From positions 1 through 64,000 of the forward strand of contig NZ_JAHLNO010000005.1 in assembly GCF_018916875.1 (NCBI RefSeq): DNA of 64,000 nt. The letters run 5' to 3'. A model generated the notes under the pieces. That model ran no database searches and had not been told where the DNA came from. It saw nothing but the letters and a program-made list of their open reading frames with translations. The DNA comes from Virgibacillus proomii (lineage in GTDB: Bacteria; Bacillota; Bacilli; Bacillales; Amphibacillaceae). The position numbers and the translations under genes are program-made. Positions 54,329 through 63,684 of the stretch are shown here, piece after piece; position 1 is the stretch's first letter; each line of letters opens with the position of its first letter.

Positions 54329-55474
54329 ATGTTGGAATTTGATACGAGTATGGAAGAGTTAGCAACAATAAAAGTAATAGGGGTTGGTGGCGGAGGTAAC
54401 AATGCTGTTAACCGAATGATTGAGCACGGAGTCGAAGGTGTTGAGTTTATCACTGTTAATACAGATGCACAAGCTTTGAATCTATCAAAAGCGGAATTAA
54501 AAATACAAATTGGTGCCAAACTTACAAGAGGGTTAGGAGCGGGTGCTAATCCGGAAGTAGGAAAGAAAGCGGCTGAAGAAAGTAAAGAGCAACTGGAAGA
54601 AGTGCTTCAAGGTGCTGATATGATTTTTGTGACTGCGGGAATGGGTGGTGGAACAGGTACGGGTGCTGCTCCAGTTATTGCTCAAATCGCTAAAGATCTT
54701 GGAGCATTGACGGTAGGAGTTGTAACACGTCCTTTCTCATTTGAAGGAAGAAGGCGTTCTACCCAAGCAATTTCCGGTATTGAAGCTCTTAAAGGTAGTG
54801 TTGATACACTAATTGTTATACCGAATGACCGACTGTTAGAAATTGTAGATAAAAACACCCCAATGTTAGAGGCGTTTCGTGCAGCCGATAATGTATTACG
54901 TCAAGGTGTGCAAGGTATTTCTGACTTGATCGCTAAGCCCGGCCTGATTAACGTGGATTTTGCGGATGTAAAGACAATTATGTTTGATAAGGGTTCTGCT
55001 TTAATGGGAATCGGTGTTGCTACTGGTGAGACAAGGGCAACCGAGGCTGCTAAAAAGGCTATTTCTTCACCATTATTGGAGACTTCTATAGATGGGGCAC
55101 AAGGTATTTTAATGAATATTACTGGTGGAACGAATTTAAGCCTCTATGAAGTACAAGAAGCGGCTGATTTAGTAACTTCTGCTGCTGATAATGAAGTTAA
55201 CGTCATTTTTGGTTCAGTTATTAATGAAAACTTAAAGGATGAAATTATAGTTACCGTCATAGCTACAGGATTTGACGAATCAAATAAAAAAGTAGAGCAA
55301 CAACCTAAGCAGCAGCGGTCCATAATGAACCAGCATGCAGCAACCCGTGCTAATGATGAAGTTCCGTCAAGAAGAGAAAGAGATCATGAGTCTCAACAAC
55401 GCGCTGCACAAGAGGAAGATACGTTAGATATCCCAACGTTTTTAAGAAATCGTAATCGTAACCGAAAACGCTAA
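54329..55474 (+). CDS. ftsZ: Cell division GTPase FtsZ
   Basis: FtsZ polymerises into the cytokinetic ring. The 381-residue protein has [15 protein letters not shown], the tubulin signature GGGTGTG at 106-112, the T7 loop [11 protein letters not shown] and the conserved C-terminal peptide [18 protein letters not shown], which binds FtsA, SepF and other partners. AGGAGG precedes the ATG. A large hairpin terminator lies about 120 bases downstream. Confidence 0.97.
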   Translation: MLEFDTSMEELATIKVIGVGGGGNNAVNRMIEHGVEGVEFITVNTDAQALNLSKAELKIQIGAKLTRGLGAGANPEVGKKAAEESKEQLEEVLQGADMIFVTAGMGGGTGTGAAPVIAQIAKDLGALTVGVVTRPFSFEGRRRSTQAISGIEALKGSVDTLIVIPNDRLLEIVDKNTPMLEAFRAADNVLRQGVQGISDLIAKPGLINVDFADVKTIMFDKGSALMGIGVATGETRATEAAKKAISSPLLETSIDGAQGILMNITGGTNLSLYEVQEAADLVTSAADNEVNVIFGSVINENLKDEIIVTVIATGFDESNKKVEQQPKQQRSIMNQHAATRANDEVPSRRERDHESQQRAAQEEDTLDIPTFLRNRNRNRKR

Positions 55475-55593
55475 ATAAATAAGCTCTATAATTGAATTTT
55501 TCGTCACATCATAGATGGATACGTTATTTTTAAATAAGCATACAGGAAATGGATGATGAATTACTTCCTAGTAACTTTAGCTTTTGTAAACTA

Positions 55594-55662
55594 GCAACTG
55601 TTCACAAATTTAAAATGTACCTATAGATAAGGACATTTTATTTAGTGAATGGTTGCTTTTTT
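55594..55662 (+). terminator. Long imperfect hairpin terminator after ftsZ
   Basis: GCAACTGTTCAC pairs with GTGAATGGTTGC (10 of 12) and AAAATGT with ACATTTT (perfect) inside it; TTTTTT follows at 55657-55662. The double-hairpin repeat copy 2 begins two bases later. Confidence 0.7.
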
Positions 55663-55663
55663 G

Positions 55664-55754
55664 TACTATAGGAAAGTATAAAGTTTTTTGGGTTTATAGT
55701 ATAAGAAAAACTACAGCTTTCGCTAAAGACTTGGCGAGAAGCCAAGTTTTTCTA
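55664..55754. repeat. Double-hairpin repeat, copy 2
   Basis: This 91-bp copy begins TACTATAGGAAAGTATAAA and ends GCCAAGTTTTTCTA. AGAAAAAC pairs with GTTTTTCT and TCGC with GGCGA inside. It lies in the 576-base gap between ftsZ and spoIIGA, directly after the ftsZ terminator. Confidence 0.8.
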
Positions 55755-55910
55755 ATGTTTGCCACTGGTTCGTCTGTAGCATCCGAGCTGTTTCCCAGCA
55801 TGGAAGGAAATCAAAAGCCAGTTACTCTGTTCATTTCCTGTTATTATCTTATATACTTCAAATTGTTACATACTTAACCTAATAGTTAGTTTGGAACAAA
55901 CGTATCTAGT

Positions 55911-55997
55911 CCCGACAAACACTCCAATAACTCGGTAAAACTAGTCATAATTGCCGTACAGGATATGACAGACTTTGCTAGTTTCCTTAGGTATACT
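55911..55997 (+). promoter_or_regulatory. Candidate Spo0A-controlled spoIIGA promoter
   Basis: ATGACA at 55965-55970 and TATACT at 55992-55997 are 21 bases apart. The B. subtilis spoIIG promoter is known for a similarly long spacer and for Spo0A boxes upstream. CCCGACA at 55911-55917 resembles a reversed Spo0A box (TTCGACA, five of seven). Transcription would begin near 56004. Confidence 0.4.
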
Positions 55998-56050
55998 AGA
56001 ATCACTATGGAAGATGGCAAGCATTAAAGATATGGAAAGGGAGGAAATTT

Positions 56051-56971
56051 GTGAAGATTTATTTGGATGCAATCTGGGCGCTTAATTTTTTGCTAGATCT
56101 TATGTTGTTATTGCTAACCCAGGCATTAGCTAGAGATGCTACGAGGAAACGCCGTATAGTTGCCGGAGGTTTTATTGCATCCTTACTTGTTCCCATTTCC
56201 CTATATTTTTCTGATTCTTTTTTTATAAGTTTTCCGGGAAAAATATTATTTTCTGCAATTATTATTACAACTGCTTTTGGTTATCAGAATATTTATCGCT
56301 GGTCTAAATTGTTATTATTATTCTATTTTGTAAGTTTTGCCATTGGAGGTGGTTTAATCGGCATCCATTTTTTGTTACAACGTCCATTTAGTCAGGGTAG
56401 CAATGGATTTTTAACCTATAATAGTGGGTTTGGAGATCCCGTTAGCTGGCTCTTTATCATCACTTGCTTTCCGATTGTATGGTTGTTTACTAAATCCCGT
56501 ATGGACAAGCACGTAAGCGAAAAAATAAGATACGATCAGCTAACTCCTGTAACCATTCGAATGAGGGGAAAAAGTTATTCATCGACTGGATTTATTGACA
56601 GCGGCAATCAATTAACAGATCCATTAACAAAAAAGCCGGTCATTTTATGTGATGAAGTCTTTTTAAAACAATGGTTTACGGATGAAGACTGGCTACGGCT
56701 CAAGCAGTGCTACCAATCACTACAGGTGCATGACTTACCGAAAGAGTGGGAGAAATATATGCAATTGGTTCCTTATCAAGGAGTAGAAGGAAGGAGTATG
56801 TTTTTGTTTACACTTCGTCCTGATCAATTAATTATTTATTATGGAGAAAAGCGAATTGAAACAAGCAAAGTTTTAATCGGTATTCAATTTGGTCGTTTAA
56901 CTAAGGATGCCAGTTACCATTGTTTGTTGCATCCACAAATAATTCATTCAGCAACTATTTATACTGCTTAA
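56051..56971 (+). CDS. spoIIGA: Pro-sigma-E processing protease SpoIIGA
   Basis: SpoIIGA is a membrane aspartic protease that cuts pro-sigma-E in the mother cell after the forespore signals through SpoIIR. The 306-residue protein has five or six N-terminal membrane helices and a cytoplasmic protease domain with the active-site Asp183 in [11 protein letters not shown], at the same residue number as in B. subtilis. It begins with GTG after GGGAGG. sigE, its substrate, follows after 13 bases. Confidence 0.94.
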   Translation: MKIYLDAIWALNFLLDLMLLLLTQALARDATRKRRIVAGGFIASLLVPISLYFSDSFFISFPGKILFSAIIITTAFGYQNIYRWSKLLLLFYFVSFAIGGGLIGIHFLLQRPFSQGSNGFLTYNSGFGDPVSWLFIITCFPIVWLFTKSRMDKHVSEKIRYDQLTPVTIRMRGKSYSSTGFIDSGNQLTDPLTKKPVILCDEVFLKQWFTDEDWLRLKQCYQSLQVHDLPKEWEKYMQLVPYQGVEGRSMFLFTLRPDQLIIYYGEKRIETSKVLIGIQFGRLTKDASYHCLLHPQIIHSATIYTA

Positions 56972-56984
56972 AGGAGAGATAAGG

Positions 56985-57704
56985 TTGAGGACAATCAAAT
57001 TACGCTTGCGTTTATGGTGGTATAAACTACAAATCAAACTTGGATTAAAATCAGATGAAATTTATTATATTGGCGGCAGTGAAGCACTTCCGCCACCACT
57101 CACTAAAGAAGAAGAACAGGAATTATTAGGATTATTACCAAAAGGAGATAAATCGGCTCGGGCAATATTAATTGAGCGCAACTTAAGATTAGTCGTCTAT
57201 ATTGCTCGAAAATTTGAAAATACAGGTATTAATATTGAAGATCTAATTAGTATTGGCACGATTGGCCTTATTAAAGCAGTGAATACATTTAATCCCGAGA
57301 AAAAAATAAAACTAGCGACATATGCGTCCAGGTGCATTGAAAATGAAATCTTAATGTACTTACGCCGAAATAATAAATTAAAATCAGAGGTTTCCTTCGA
57401 TGAGCCATTAAATATAGATTGGGATGGGAATGAATTATTATTATCGGATGTACTAGGAACGGATGAAGATATTATTACAAGAGATTTAGAATCTGACGTG
57501 GATAAAAGCTTATTAAGAAAAGCATTATCTCAGCTTAATCCTCGAGAAAAACAAATTATGGAACTGCGTTTTGGTCTTGTTGGCGAAGAAGAAAAAACCC
57601 AAAAAGATGTTGCAAATATGTTGGGGATTTCTCAGTCTTATATTTCCCGATTAGAGAAAAAAATTATTCGCCGACTAAAAAAAGAATTTAATAAAATGGT
57701 CTAG
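56985..57704 (+). CDS. sigE: RNA polymerase sigma-E factor (pro-sigma-E)
   Basis: Sigma-E directs early mother-cell genes. The 239-residue precursor keeps the membrane-binding pro-sequence [35 protein letters not shown]-like in two parts: [19 protein letters not shown] and [20 protein letters not shown], the cleavage region of SpoIIGA. Sigma region 2 ([32 protein letters not shown]) and region 4 ([37 protein letters not shown]) follow. It starts with TTG after AGGAGAG. No terminator separates it clearly from sigG, so read-through is expected. Confidence 0.96.
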   Translation: MRTIKLRLRLWWYKLQIKLGLKSDEIYYIGGSEALPPPLTKEEEQELLGLLPKGDKSARAILIERNLRLVVYIARKFENTGINIEDLISIGTIGLIKAVNTFNPEKKIKLATYASRCIENEILMYLRRNNKLKSEVSFDEPLNIDWDGNELLLSDVLGTDEDIITRDLESDVDKSLLRKALSQLNPREKQIMELRFGLVGEEEKTQKDVANMLGISQSYISRLEKKIIRRLKKEFNKMV

Positions 57705-57759
57705 CCTTGTTGTTGTAAGTTTTCATATGTTGTTAAGGATTAGATAGAAATTTCCTTGT

Positions 57760-57789
57760 GCATAAAAACCCTTCCAGAGGGAGATACTG
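57760..57789 (+). promoter_or_regulatory. Sigma-F promoter of sigG
   Basis: GCATA at 57760-57764 and GGAGATACTG at 57780-57789 are 15 bases apart and match the sigma-F consensus (GYATA and GGNRANANTR) at every specified position. Transcription would begin near 57796, about 33 bases before sigG. Confidence 0.75.
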
Positions 57790-57820
57790 TCCATGAACAG
57801 CATCACCAACTGGGAGGGTT
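57767..57820 (+). promoter_or_regulatory. Inverted repeat hiding the sigG ribosome binding site in read-through mRNA
   Basis: AACCCTTCCAG at 57767-57777 pairs with CTGGGAGGGTT at 57810-57820 (one G-U). The second arm contains the sigG ribosome binding site GGGAGGG. The first arm lies upstream of the start point predicted for the sigma-F promoter, so only transcripts entering from spoIIGA-sigE can form the stem. Confidence 0.65.
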
Positions 57821-57828
57821 GAACATAG

Positions 57829-58611
57829 ATGACAAGACATAAAGTTGAAATATGTGGTGTTGATACATCCAAGCTGCCCGTATTGAAAAATGAAGAAATG
57901 CGGGAGCTATTTAAGAAAATGCAACAAAATAATGATTTATCAGCTCGAGAAGAGTTGGTCAATGGAAATCTACGGTTAGTTTTAAGTGTGATACAACGAT
58001 TTAATAATCGCGGCGAACATGTGGATGACTTATTTCAAGTAGGTTGTATCGGATTAATGAAATCAATTGATAATTTTGATTTATCCCATAACGTGAGATT
58101 TTCTACTTATGCTGTTCCGATGATTATTGGGGAAATCAGAAGATATTTGCGAGATAATAATCCAATTCGCGTATCAAGATCTTTAAGAGATATTGCTTAT
58201 AAAGCATTACAAGTAAGAGAAAAACTGATAAGCAAATCTTCTAAAGAACCAACACCCATGGAGATTGCGGAGGAAATGGGGATACCCCACTCGGAGATTG
58301 TGTTTGCACTAGATGCAATTCAAGATCCGGTATCATTATTTGAGCCAATTTATAATGACGGTGGTGATCCTATCTATGTAATGGATCAAATTAGCGATGA
58401 CAGTGATAAGGATTCCACATGGTTGGACAAATTATCGTTAAAAGAGGGGATGCATCAATTAAATGAGCGAGAAAAGATGATTTTAAATAAGCGCTTTTTT
58501 CAAGGAAAGACACAGATGGAAGTAGCAGAGGAAATTGGTATTTCCCAAGCTCAAGTGTCGCGATTGGAGAAAGCTGCTATCAAACAAATGAATAAGCAAA
58601 TGTTCGAATAG
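57829..58611 (+). CDS. sigG: RNA polymerase sigma-G factor
   Basis: Sigma-G directs late forespore genes. The 260-residue protein begins MTRHKVEICGVDTSKLPVLKNEEM, typical of SigG, with region 2 (NLRLVLSVIQRFNNRGEHVDDLFQVGCIGLMKSI, in which Asn45 would be NGNLRLVL-like), region 3 (SRSLRDIAYKALQVREKL, PTPMEIAEEMGI) and region 4 (LNEREKMILNKRFFQGKTQMEVAEEIGISQAQVSRLEK). Its translation is probably restricted by the hairpin described at 57767-57820. Confidence 0.95.
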   Translation: MTRHKVEICGVDTSKLPVLKNEEMRELFKKMQQNNDLSAREELVNGNLRLVLSVIQRFNNRGEHVDDLFQVGCIGLMKSIDNFDLSHNVRFSTYAVPMIIGEIRRYLRDNNPIRVSRSLRDIAYKALQVREKLISKSSKEPTPMEIAEEMGIPHSEIVFALDAIQDPVSLFEPIYNDGGDPIYVMDQISDDSDKDSTWLDKLSLKEGMHQLNEREKMILNKRFFQGKTQMEVAEEIGISQAQVSRLEKAAIKQMNKQMFE

Positions 58612-58632
58612 AAGAACGTTTCAACGTGTTCA

Positions 58633-58668
58633 CGAGGAGGAAAACAGTTTGTTTCCTCCTTTTTGGGC
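58633..58668 (+). terminator. Terminator after sigG
   Basis: AGGAGGAAA and TTTCCTCCTTTTT form a stem with ACAGTTTG as loop and a T-tract behind. Confidence 0.85.
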
Positions 58669-58679
58669 TGTCCAGAAAC

Positions 58680-59095
58680 TAGAGCGTCCAATCTGTAGCA
58701 AACTTCAATCTTCCTCCTACGATAGTTAATACCGGCTTGATCTAAAGGAAGGCTGACTAAAAAGCGGGCTTACCGCTAAAGGCGTCGGCATACCTGTTTT
58801 TGAGGCATGCGAATGCAAGTGAGACGTATTACTCTCATTTAAAAATCTGCTTAAATTATTTTATGGGGCTCCTAAATCCTGATTCGTTTAGGTTAATAGG
58901 ACAAGGAACAACCACGACAGCAATACACCGCCACGCAGAAAAAGTGCTTTCCTTTCAAGGATACCTTCCGAACTTAACCTTTGATCTACTCTTTTTAGAA
59001 GAAAAGTACTCCTTGAATTTCACTTTTTATCATAGAAGATTTGCCGTTTGTACGCTCGCTAACCGACCATTTTTAGCTTTTGTTATGTTCATAAG
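58680..59095. repeat. Mosaic intergenic repeat locus 13
   Basis: In the 587-base gap 58612-59198: a start module (AGAGCGTCCAATCTGTAGC), then the hairpin module with ATCTAAAGGAAGGCTGACTA, AAAAGCGGGCTTACCGCT and GGCGTCGGCATACC (about 58739-58797), CCTGATTCGTTTAGGTTA, one array-unit remnant (GGACAAGGAACAACCACGAC, AGCAATACACCGCCACGCAG, about 58909-58965), and the terminal module (about 58990-59095). The module order is the same as in locus 3. The reading frame 58800-59144 is repeat sequence. Confidence 0.7.
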
Positions 59096-59198
59096 TTTTT
59101 ACAATGTTACTAACAAAATATTTATATGTTTAAGTCTGAAATAGGACAAATAATACTTTACTTATGCATATACATGAGTATTAGGTGAGGTGAGAGCA

Positions 59199-59477
59199 AT
59201 GGTAAAATTATCAGAATTACAAGTAAAAGAAATTATCATTATTGACAGTGGACGAAAGTTAGGGCATATCCATGACTTGGAGATCGATACGGATCGTGGA
59301 AAAATAGTAGCAATTATAGTTATTCCTCGTGATAAAAAAACGTCTTTATTTGGAAAAACAGAAGAAATAATTATTCATTGGGAGCAAATTATACGTATTG
59401 GTTCTGATGTTATTTTAGTAAAAGATGTCGATAAACCTAAGCTATATTCCGAAACGGTTCCTCGTGGACAAAAGTAG
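59199..59477 (+). CDS. ylmC: YlmC/YmxH family PRC-barrel sporulation protein
   Basis: This 92-residue soluble protein begins MVKLSELQVKEIIIIDSGRKLGHIHDLEIDTDRG, a PRC-barrel pattern, with VIPRDKKTSLFGKTEEIIIHWEQIIRIGSDVILV. Family members are conserved in spore formers; function is unknown. GAGGTGAG precedes the ATG at 59199. Confidence 0.85.
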   Translation: MVKLSELQVKEIIIIDSGRKLGHIHDLEIDTDRGKIVAIIVIPRDKKTSLFGKTEEIIIHWEQIIRIGSDVILVKDVDKPKLYSETVPRGQK

Positions 59478-59671
59478 CTATACTATGTTATCAAAATCGA
59501 CCTTCTATTTTAGGATATTATCTAGCCTTCGATCAACCATGATAGTCTGAAATAAAGCTGACTTTAAACTTAATATTCTCGAGGTACAAACTATTTTCTT
59601 TATAGAAATTAAAAACAGTGTGTTTTTATGTTAAAATAATAATCAATGCAGCTTCTAATGGAGGTGTGAAA

Positions 59672-60481
59672 TTGAGTGCAGTATTTAAACAAAAGGAGAC
59701 AACCTATTTACATATAGAAAAGTGGAAGCAATTAAACGCTGACGTCATCGCTGGATTTACAACGAGAAATGGCGGTATTAGCAAACCGCCATTTCATTCG
59801 TTGAATACCGGACTTCATGTAAAAGATGTAACTATAGATGTTGTTGAAAACAGAAAAATTATTGCCTCGGAAATAGGCGTCCCACTTAGTAACTGGGCTT
59901 GTGCTGAACAGACTCACCAAACGAATGTACATATTGTGACAGATTTGGATAAGGGCAAGGGTGCAATGGATTATTCATCCTCAATCAAAGCAACGGATGG
60001 GCTGATTACAAATAAACCGGGTATTTTATGTACGGCAGTTTTTGCCGATTGTGTGCCTTTATTTTTTTATGATCCAATTACATCTTATATTGGAATTGCT
60101 CATGCCGGATGGAAAGGAACGGTAAACAAAATGGCTTCACAGATGGTACAAGCTTTTGAAGCACAAGGTGTGGAGCCGAGTGATTTGTTAGTAGCGATTG
60201 GACCATGTATTTCCAAACGTTATTATGAAGTGGATCAACGGGTGGTTAGACATATTCCAGAGTATTATCGGGAAAAAGTTGTTTTTCCAAAAGAGAATAA
60301 TCGATTTTTATTCGATATGAAACAGCTGCATGTAGAAATTCTTTTACAAGCTGGGGTATTACGTAATAATATAGAGGTAACAGATTATTGTACATATCGC
60401 GATGAAACACTATTTTTCTCACATCGCAGAGATCATGGTGAAACAGGGCGAATGTTAGGTTTTATTGGCTTATTGCCATGA
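59672..60481 (+). CDS. ylmD: YlmD, purine nucleoside phosphorylase (DUF152/LACC1 family)
   Basis: This family cleaves or deaminates purine nucleosides with a zinc-dependent site. The 269-residue protein has AGFTTRNGGISKPPFHSLNTGLHVKD, AEQTHQTNVHIV with its metal-ligand His, TAVFADCVPLFFYDP, IGIAHAGWKGTVNKMASQMV and AIGPCISKRYYEV, and ends FFSHRRDHGETGRMLGFIGL. The TTG at 59672 follows GGAGGTG; the frame to 59618 has no support. It starts the ylmDE-sepF-ylmGH run. Confidence 0.9.
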   Translation: MSAVFKQKETTYLHIEKWKQLNADVIAGFTTRNGGISKPPFHSLNTGLHVKDVTIDVVENRKIIASEIGVPLSNWACAEQTHQTNVHIVTDLDKGKGAMDYSSSIKATDGLITNKPGILCTAVFADCVPLFFYDPITSYIGIAHAGWKGTVNKMASQMVQAFEAQGVEPSDLLVAIGPCISKRYYEVDQRVVRHIPEYYREKVVFPKENNRFLFDMKQLHVEILLQAGVLRNNIEVTDYCTYRDETLFFSHRRDHGETGRMLGFIGLLP

Positions 60482-60499
60482 TTATACGAGAGGAGAGAA

Positions 60500-61177
60500 T
60501 TGGGTATCATGGATGTAGCAAGTAATTTACAGACAATCAAGCAAAATATCAGCGAGGCTTGTAAAAATAGTAATCGAAATCCACAAGATATTACGATTAT
60601 TGCAGTGACAAAATATGTTACAATAGAACGAACAGAAGAAACAATTCAAGCTGGGATAACAGATATTGGCGAGAACCGTTTGGAAGGCTTTCAAGAAAAG
60701 TATCATTACTTTAAAGAGCGAGCGAAATGGCATTTTATTGGAACTTTGCAATCTAGAAAGGTGAAAGAAATCATCGATCAGATTGATGTACTGCATTCTT
60801 TAGACCGATTGTCCTTAGCTAAAGAAATAAACAAGCGTGCAAGTAAGCAAATAGAATGTTTTGTGCAAGTAAATGTTAGCGGAGAATCGTCAAAGCATGG
60901 TTTAAAACCAGAGGAACTACTGCCATTTCTAGAAAAACTAAAAGCGTACCCAAAAATTCATGTTGTTGGACTGATGACAATGGCTCCACACATTGATGAT
61001 AAAACGAAACTACGTTCTATCTTTCGTGAATTAGCTCAATTACGGGTTCAAGTTCAAAGAAAGCAATATGCTTATGCCCCGTGTAATTTCCTATCTATGG
61101 GAATGAGTAATGACTACTCAATTGCTATTGAGGAAGGTGCTACTCATGTTCGGATTGGAACAAATTTAGTAGGGTGA
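60500..61177 (+). CDS. ylmE: PLP homeostasis protein YlmE (YggS family)
   Basis: This 225-residue protein is an alanine-racemase-like single-domain PLP protein that affects vitamin B6 and amino acid balance. Features are ITIIAVTKYVTIERTEETIQAG with the PLP Lys, DIGENRLEGFQEKY, WHFIGTLQSRKVKEI, CFVQVNVSGESSKHGL, VVGLMTMAP, SMGMSNDYSIAIEEGATHVRIGTNLVG. The TTG at 60500 follows AGGAGAG; the ATG at 60509 is the alternative. Confidence 0.92.
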   Translation: MGIMDVASNLQTIKQNISEACKNSNRNPQDITIIAVTKYVTIERTEETIQAGITDIGENRLEGFQEKYHYFKERAKWHFIGTLQSRKVKEIIDQIDVLHSLDRLSLAKEINKRASKQIECFVQVNVSGESSKHGLKPEELLPFLEKLKAYPKIHVVGLMTMAPHIDDKTKLRSIFRELAQLRVQVQRKQYAYAPCNFLSMGMSNDYSIAIEEGATHVRIGTNLVG

Positions 61178-61186
61178 GGTGTTGGA

Positions 61187-61612
61187 ATGAGCATTAAGAA
61201 CAAAATTAAAAATTATTTTACGATGGAAGATGAATACGAGTATGAATATGTCGATGCCAATGAGTTTGAAGTGGAACAAAAACAAGTAACAGATAAAAAT
61301 AAGAATGTCGTTAATCTTACCAGCGTAAATAACCCCACTTCTAAAGTTGTATTATGTGAACCAAGGACGTATAGTGAAGCACAGGAAATTGCCGATAATA
61401 TCGTCAATCGACGTGCAGTTATCATTAATTTACAACGTGTTGATAATCAGCAAGCAAAGCGAATTGTTGATTTTCTAAGCGGAACGGTGTACGCGATTAA
61501 TGGCGATATTCAAAAATTGGGAGCTAAAACATTTCTCTGTACACCAGACAATGTAAATATTACAGGAACAATTACAGATACCCTGGAAGATGAATTTGAA
61601 AAAGGATGGTAG
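61187..61612 (+). CDS. sepF: Cell division protein SepF
   Basis: SepF bundles FtsZ filaments and anchors them to the membrane. The 141-residue protein has an N-terminal amphipathic stretch ([21 protein letters not shown]), an acidic linker and the core: [33 protein letters not shown] and [39 protein letters not shown] lies before the ATG. It is part of the ylm cluster, as in B. subtilis. Confidence 0.95.
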   Translation: MSIKNKIKNYFTMEDEYEYEYVDANEFEVEQKQVTDKNKNVVNLTSVNNPTSKVVLCEPRTYSEAQEIADNIVNRRAVIINLQRVDNQQAKRIVDFLSGTVYAINGDIQKLGAKTFLCTPDNVNITGTITDTLEDEFEKGW

Positions 61613-61618
61613 TCATAC

Positions 61619-61885
61619 ATGGTTGAGTTATTTAGGATATTGAATTTAGCATTAAACGCTTATTCGTATGCGATTATTATTTATATTTTTATGTCCTGGT
61701 TTCCTGGTGCCCGAGAATCCACCTTTGGAGAAATATTAGGGAAGATTTGCGAGCCTTACCTCGAACAATTTCGGAGATTTATTCCACCATTGGGGATGAT
61801 CGATTTTTCGCCGATTGTTGCCATATTTGTATTGTACCTTGCACGAATCGGGTTACTGGAATTTTTTAACATGATTATTTATTAA
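61619..61885 (+). CDS. ylmG: YggT family membrane protein YlmG
   Basis: This 88-residue protein has two membrane segments and the YggT signature: AIIIYIFMSWFPGARES, then LGKICEPYLEQFRRFIPPLGMIDFSPIVAIFVLYLA. Its role is unclear, with links to cell division and membrane organisation. It starts six bases after sepF and has only a weak ribosome binding site (AAAGGATGG), so it may depend on coupling. Confidence 0.9.
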   Translation: MVELFRILNLALNAYSYAIIIYIFMSWFPGARESTFGEILGKICEPYLEQFRRFIPPLGMIDFSPIVAIFVLYLARIGLLEFFNMIIY

Positions 61886-62024
61886 ACCAACATCAAATGG
61901 CGTTAATATAATAAGTGATTGACCGATATAGCCATACTGGTTACAAATTATTAGCTTTTAGTGGCAGTGTTAGCTTGTAAGAAAACGTAATAGACCAGAA
62001 TTTTGATAGCGGCTAACTTTTTTA

Positions 62025-62103
62025 TACTATAGGAAAGTATAAAACTTTAGGGTTTATAGTATAAGAAAAACGATAGCTTTCGCTACTAAGCCAAGTTTTT
62101 CTA
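62025..62103. repeat. Double-hairpin repeat, copy 3
   Basis: The shortest copy (79 bp) begins TACTATAGGAAAGTATAAA and ends GCCAAGTTTTTCTA; AGAAAAAC pairs with GTTTTTCT. It lies in the ylmG-ylmH gap, inside what is normally a continuous operon. Confidence 0.8.
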
Positions 62104-62175
62104 ATATTTTTATGATACGTGCAAACGAGCAGGTGGCGTTTTTTATTTAAAAATGAACCTTTTGGGAGTTTCAAC

Positions 62176-62952
62176 ATGCAATTATACCAACATTTTCGTA
62201 AAGAGGAAGAAACGTTTATTGATCTAGTTTTATCATGGAAGGAACAAGTAGAGCGCACCTTCCAACGAAAGCTCACTGACTTTTTGGATCCTCGTGAACA
62301 GCAGATCGTTAAGATGTTAATTGGTTCTAAGGATAGTGATTTACAACTGAGATTTGATGGAGGACATCCATATACAGAACGAAAGCGGGTAGTTATTGCC
62401 CCTTTTTATGAAGAACTAAAGGAAGTGGACAGCGAGCTTTGTTTATTACAAGCAAGTTTTCAAACAAAATTTGTCTATTTAACTCATCGTGATGTAATGG
62501 GAGCATGCTTATCACTTGGAGTTAAACGAAAAAAGCTTGGTGATATGGATGTCAGTGACGGTAACGTGCAAATCATTGTTGCTTCTGAAATAGTCCCTTA
62601 CGTGATGACGAACTTAACCATGATTAAACATGCAAGAATCCAGCTTAAAGAGCGACCACTGACAGAATTAACGATCGTAAAGCCAAACTGGATGGAACAA
62701 GAAACAACAATTGCTTCTTTACGACTGGATGTAGTCGTAAAAGAAATCTACCGAGTCTCGAGAAAAGAAGCTGTTGGCTATATAAATAAGCAATATGTCA
62801 AAGTCAATCATAAATTAGTAGATGATGCTGCTTTCATATTGCAGGAAGGAGATATGCTTTCCGTAAGAGGAAAGGGAAGAAGTAAATTAATGCAAATTAA
62901 AGGGCGTACGAGAAAAGATAAGGTAAAAGTAACATTTGCAAGGTTAAAATAA
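62176..62952 (+). CDS. ylmH: S4-domain RNA-binding protein YlmH
   Basis: YlmH binds ribosomes with peptidyl-tRNA in quality control. The 258-residue protein has HFRKEEETFIDLVLSWKEQV, RKLTDFLDPREQQIVKMLI, FDGGHPYTERKRVVIAPFY, LTHRDVMGACLSLGVKRKKLGDM and a C-terminal S4 domain (IASLRLDVVVKEIYRVSRKEAVGYINKQYVKVNHKLV). I start at 62176 after GGGAG; the frame extends to 62119. Confidence 0.93.
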   Translation: MQLYQHFRKEEETFIDLVLSWKEQVERTFQRKLTDFLDPREQQIVKMLIGSKDSDLQLRFDGGHPYTERKRVVIAPFYEELKEVDSELCLLQASFQTKFVYLTHRDVMGACLSLGVKRKKLGDMDVSDGNVQIIVASEIVPYVMTNLTMIKHARIQLKERPLTELTIVKPNWMEQETTIASLRLDVVVKEIYRVSRKEAVGYINKQYVKVNHKLVDDAAFILQEGDMLSVRGKGRSKLMQIKGRTRKDKVKVTFARLK

Positions 62953-63079
62953 TATTGTTTTTGCAGGAATTAAGTCTTTTTTGTCGAATTAAATAATGTA
63001 TGATTAATTTGTAAAAGTATGTTACTGATATTTTTAATATAATATATGGAGCAATTAGTAAAACTAGGAGGTGGCTATA

Positions 63080-63583
63080 TTGCCATTAACACCATTGGAT
63101 ATTCACAATAAGGAATTTACCAGAAGATATCGCGGGTATGATCAAGATGAAGTAAATGCATTTCTAGATCAAGTAATTAAAGATTATGAAATGGTTATTC
63201 GTGAGAAAAAGGATTTACAAGAGCAAGTAGAACATTTACAAGAGAAGCTTGGTCATTTTACCAATATTGAAGAAACACTTAATAAATCGATTCTTATTGC
63301 TCAGGAAACAGCTGAAGAAATAAAAGGGAACGCAATGAAAGAATCAAAGTTAATTATTAAAGAAGCCGAAAAAAATGCGGATCGTATTATTAACGAAGCA
63401 TTAACAAAATCACGTCGAATTTCGATGGATGTAGAAGAGTTGAAAAAGCAAGCTAAGGTATTTCGTACCCGATTAAAAATGCTCGTTGAAGCACAACTAG
63501 AAATGATTGAAACTGATGATTGGGATCAACTATTTGACACAGCTTTAAATGAAGATCTTGAATTGGAAGAAAGTGAAACGTAA
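63080..63583 (+). CDS. divIVA: Cell division and polarity protein DivIVA
   Basis: DivIVA recognises curved membrane at poles and septa and recruits MinJ and others. The 167-residue protein has the lipid-binding N-terminus PLTPLDIHNKEFTRRYRGYDQDEVNAFLDQV and a long coiled coil with HFTNIEETLNKSILIAQETAE, SKLIIKEAEKNADRIINEALTKSR and VFRTRLKMLVEAQLEM. AGGAGG precedes the TTG at 63080, the family start; a GTG at 63071 lies in that site. Confidence 0.95.
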   Translation: MPLTPLDIHNKEFTRRYRGYDQDEVNAFLDQVIKDYEMVIREKKDLQEQVEHLQEKLGHFTNIEETLNKSILIAQETAEEIKGNAMKESKLIIKEAEKNADRIINEALTKSRRISMDVEELKKQAKVFRTRLKMLVEAQLEMIETDDWDQLFDTALNEDLELEESET

Positions 63584-63586
63584 GCC

Positions 63587-63615
63587 TTGACGTTAACTTG
63601 GATTTTACATATAAT
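63587..63615 (+). promoter_or_regulatory. Sigma-A promoter of the ileS T-box leader
   Basis: TTGACG at 63587-63592 and TATAAT at 63610-63615 are 17 bases apart; the T-box begins about 70 bases downstream. The promoter starts four bases after the divIVA stop. Confidence 0.8.
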
Positions 63616-63684
63616 TCATAACACAGATATACTTTTCGCTAAAAATCGAGATTTATCGAATTTTACTTAAAATGGAAATAAAAA

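Noticed and set aside
58800-59144. 114-residue frame before ylmC
   Set aside because: Composed of repeat modules; codons do not match the neighbours and no ribosome binding site precedes it.
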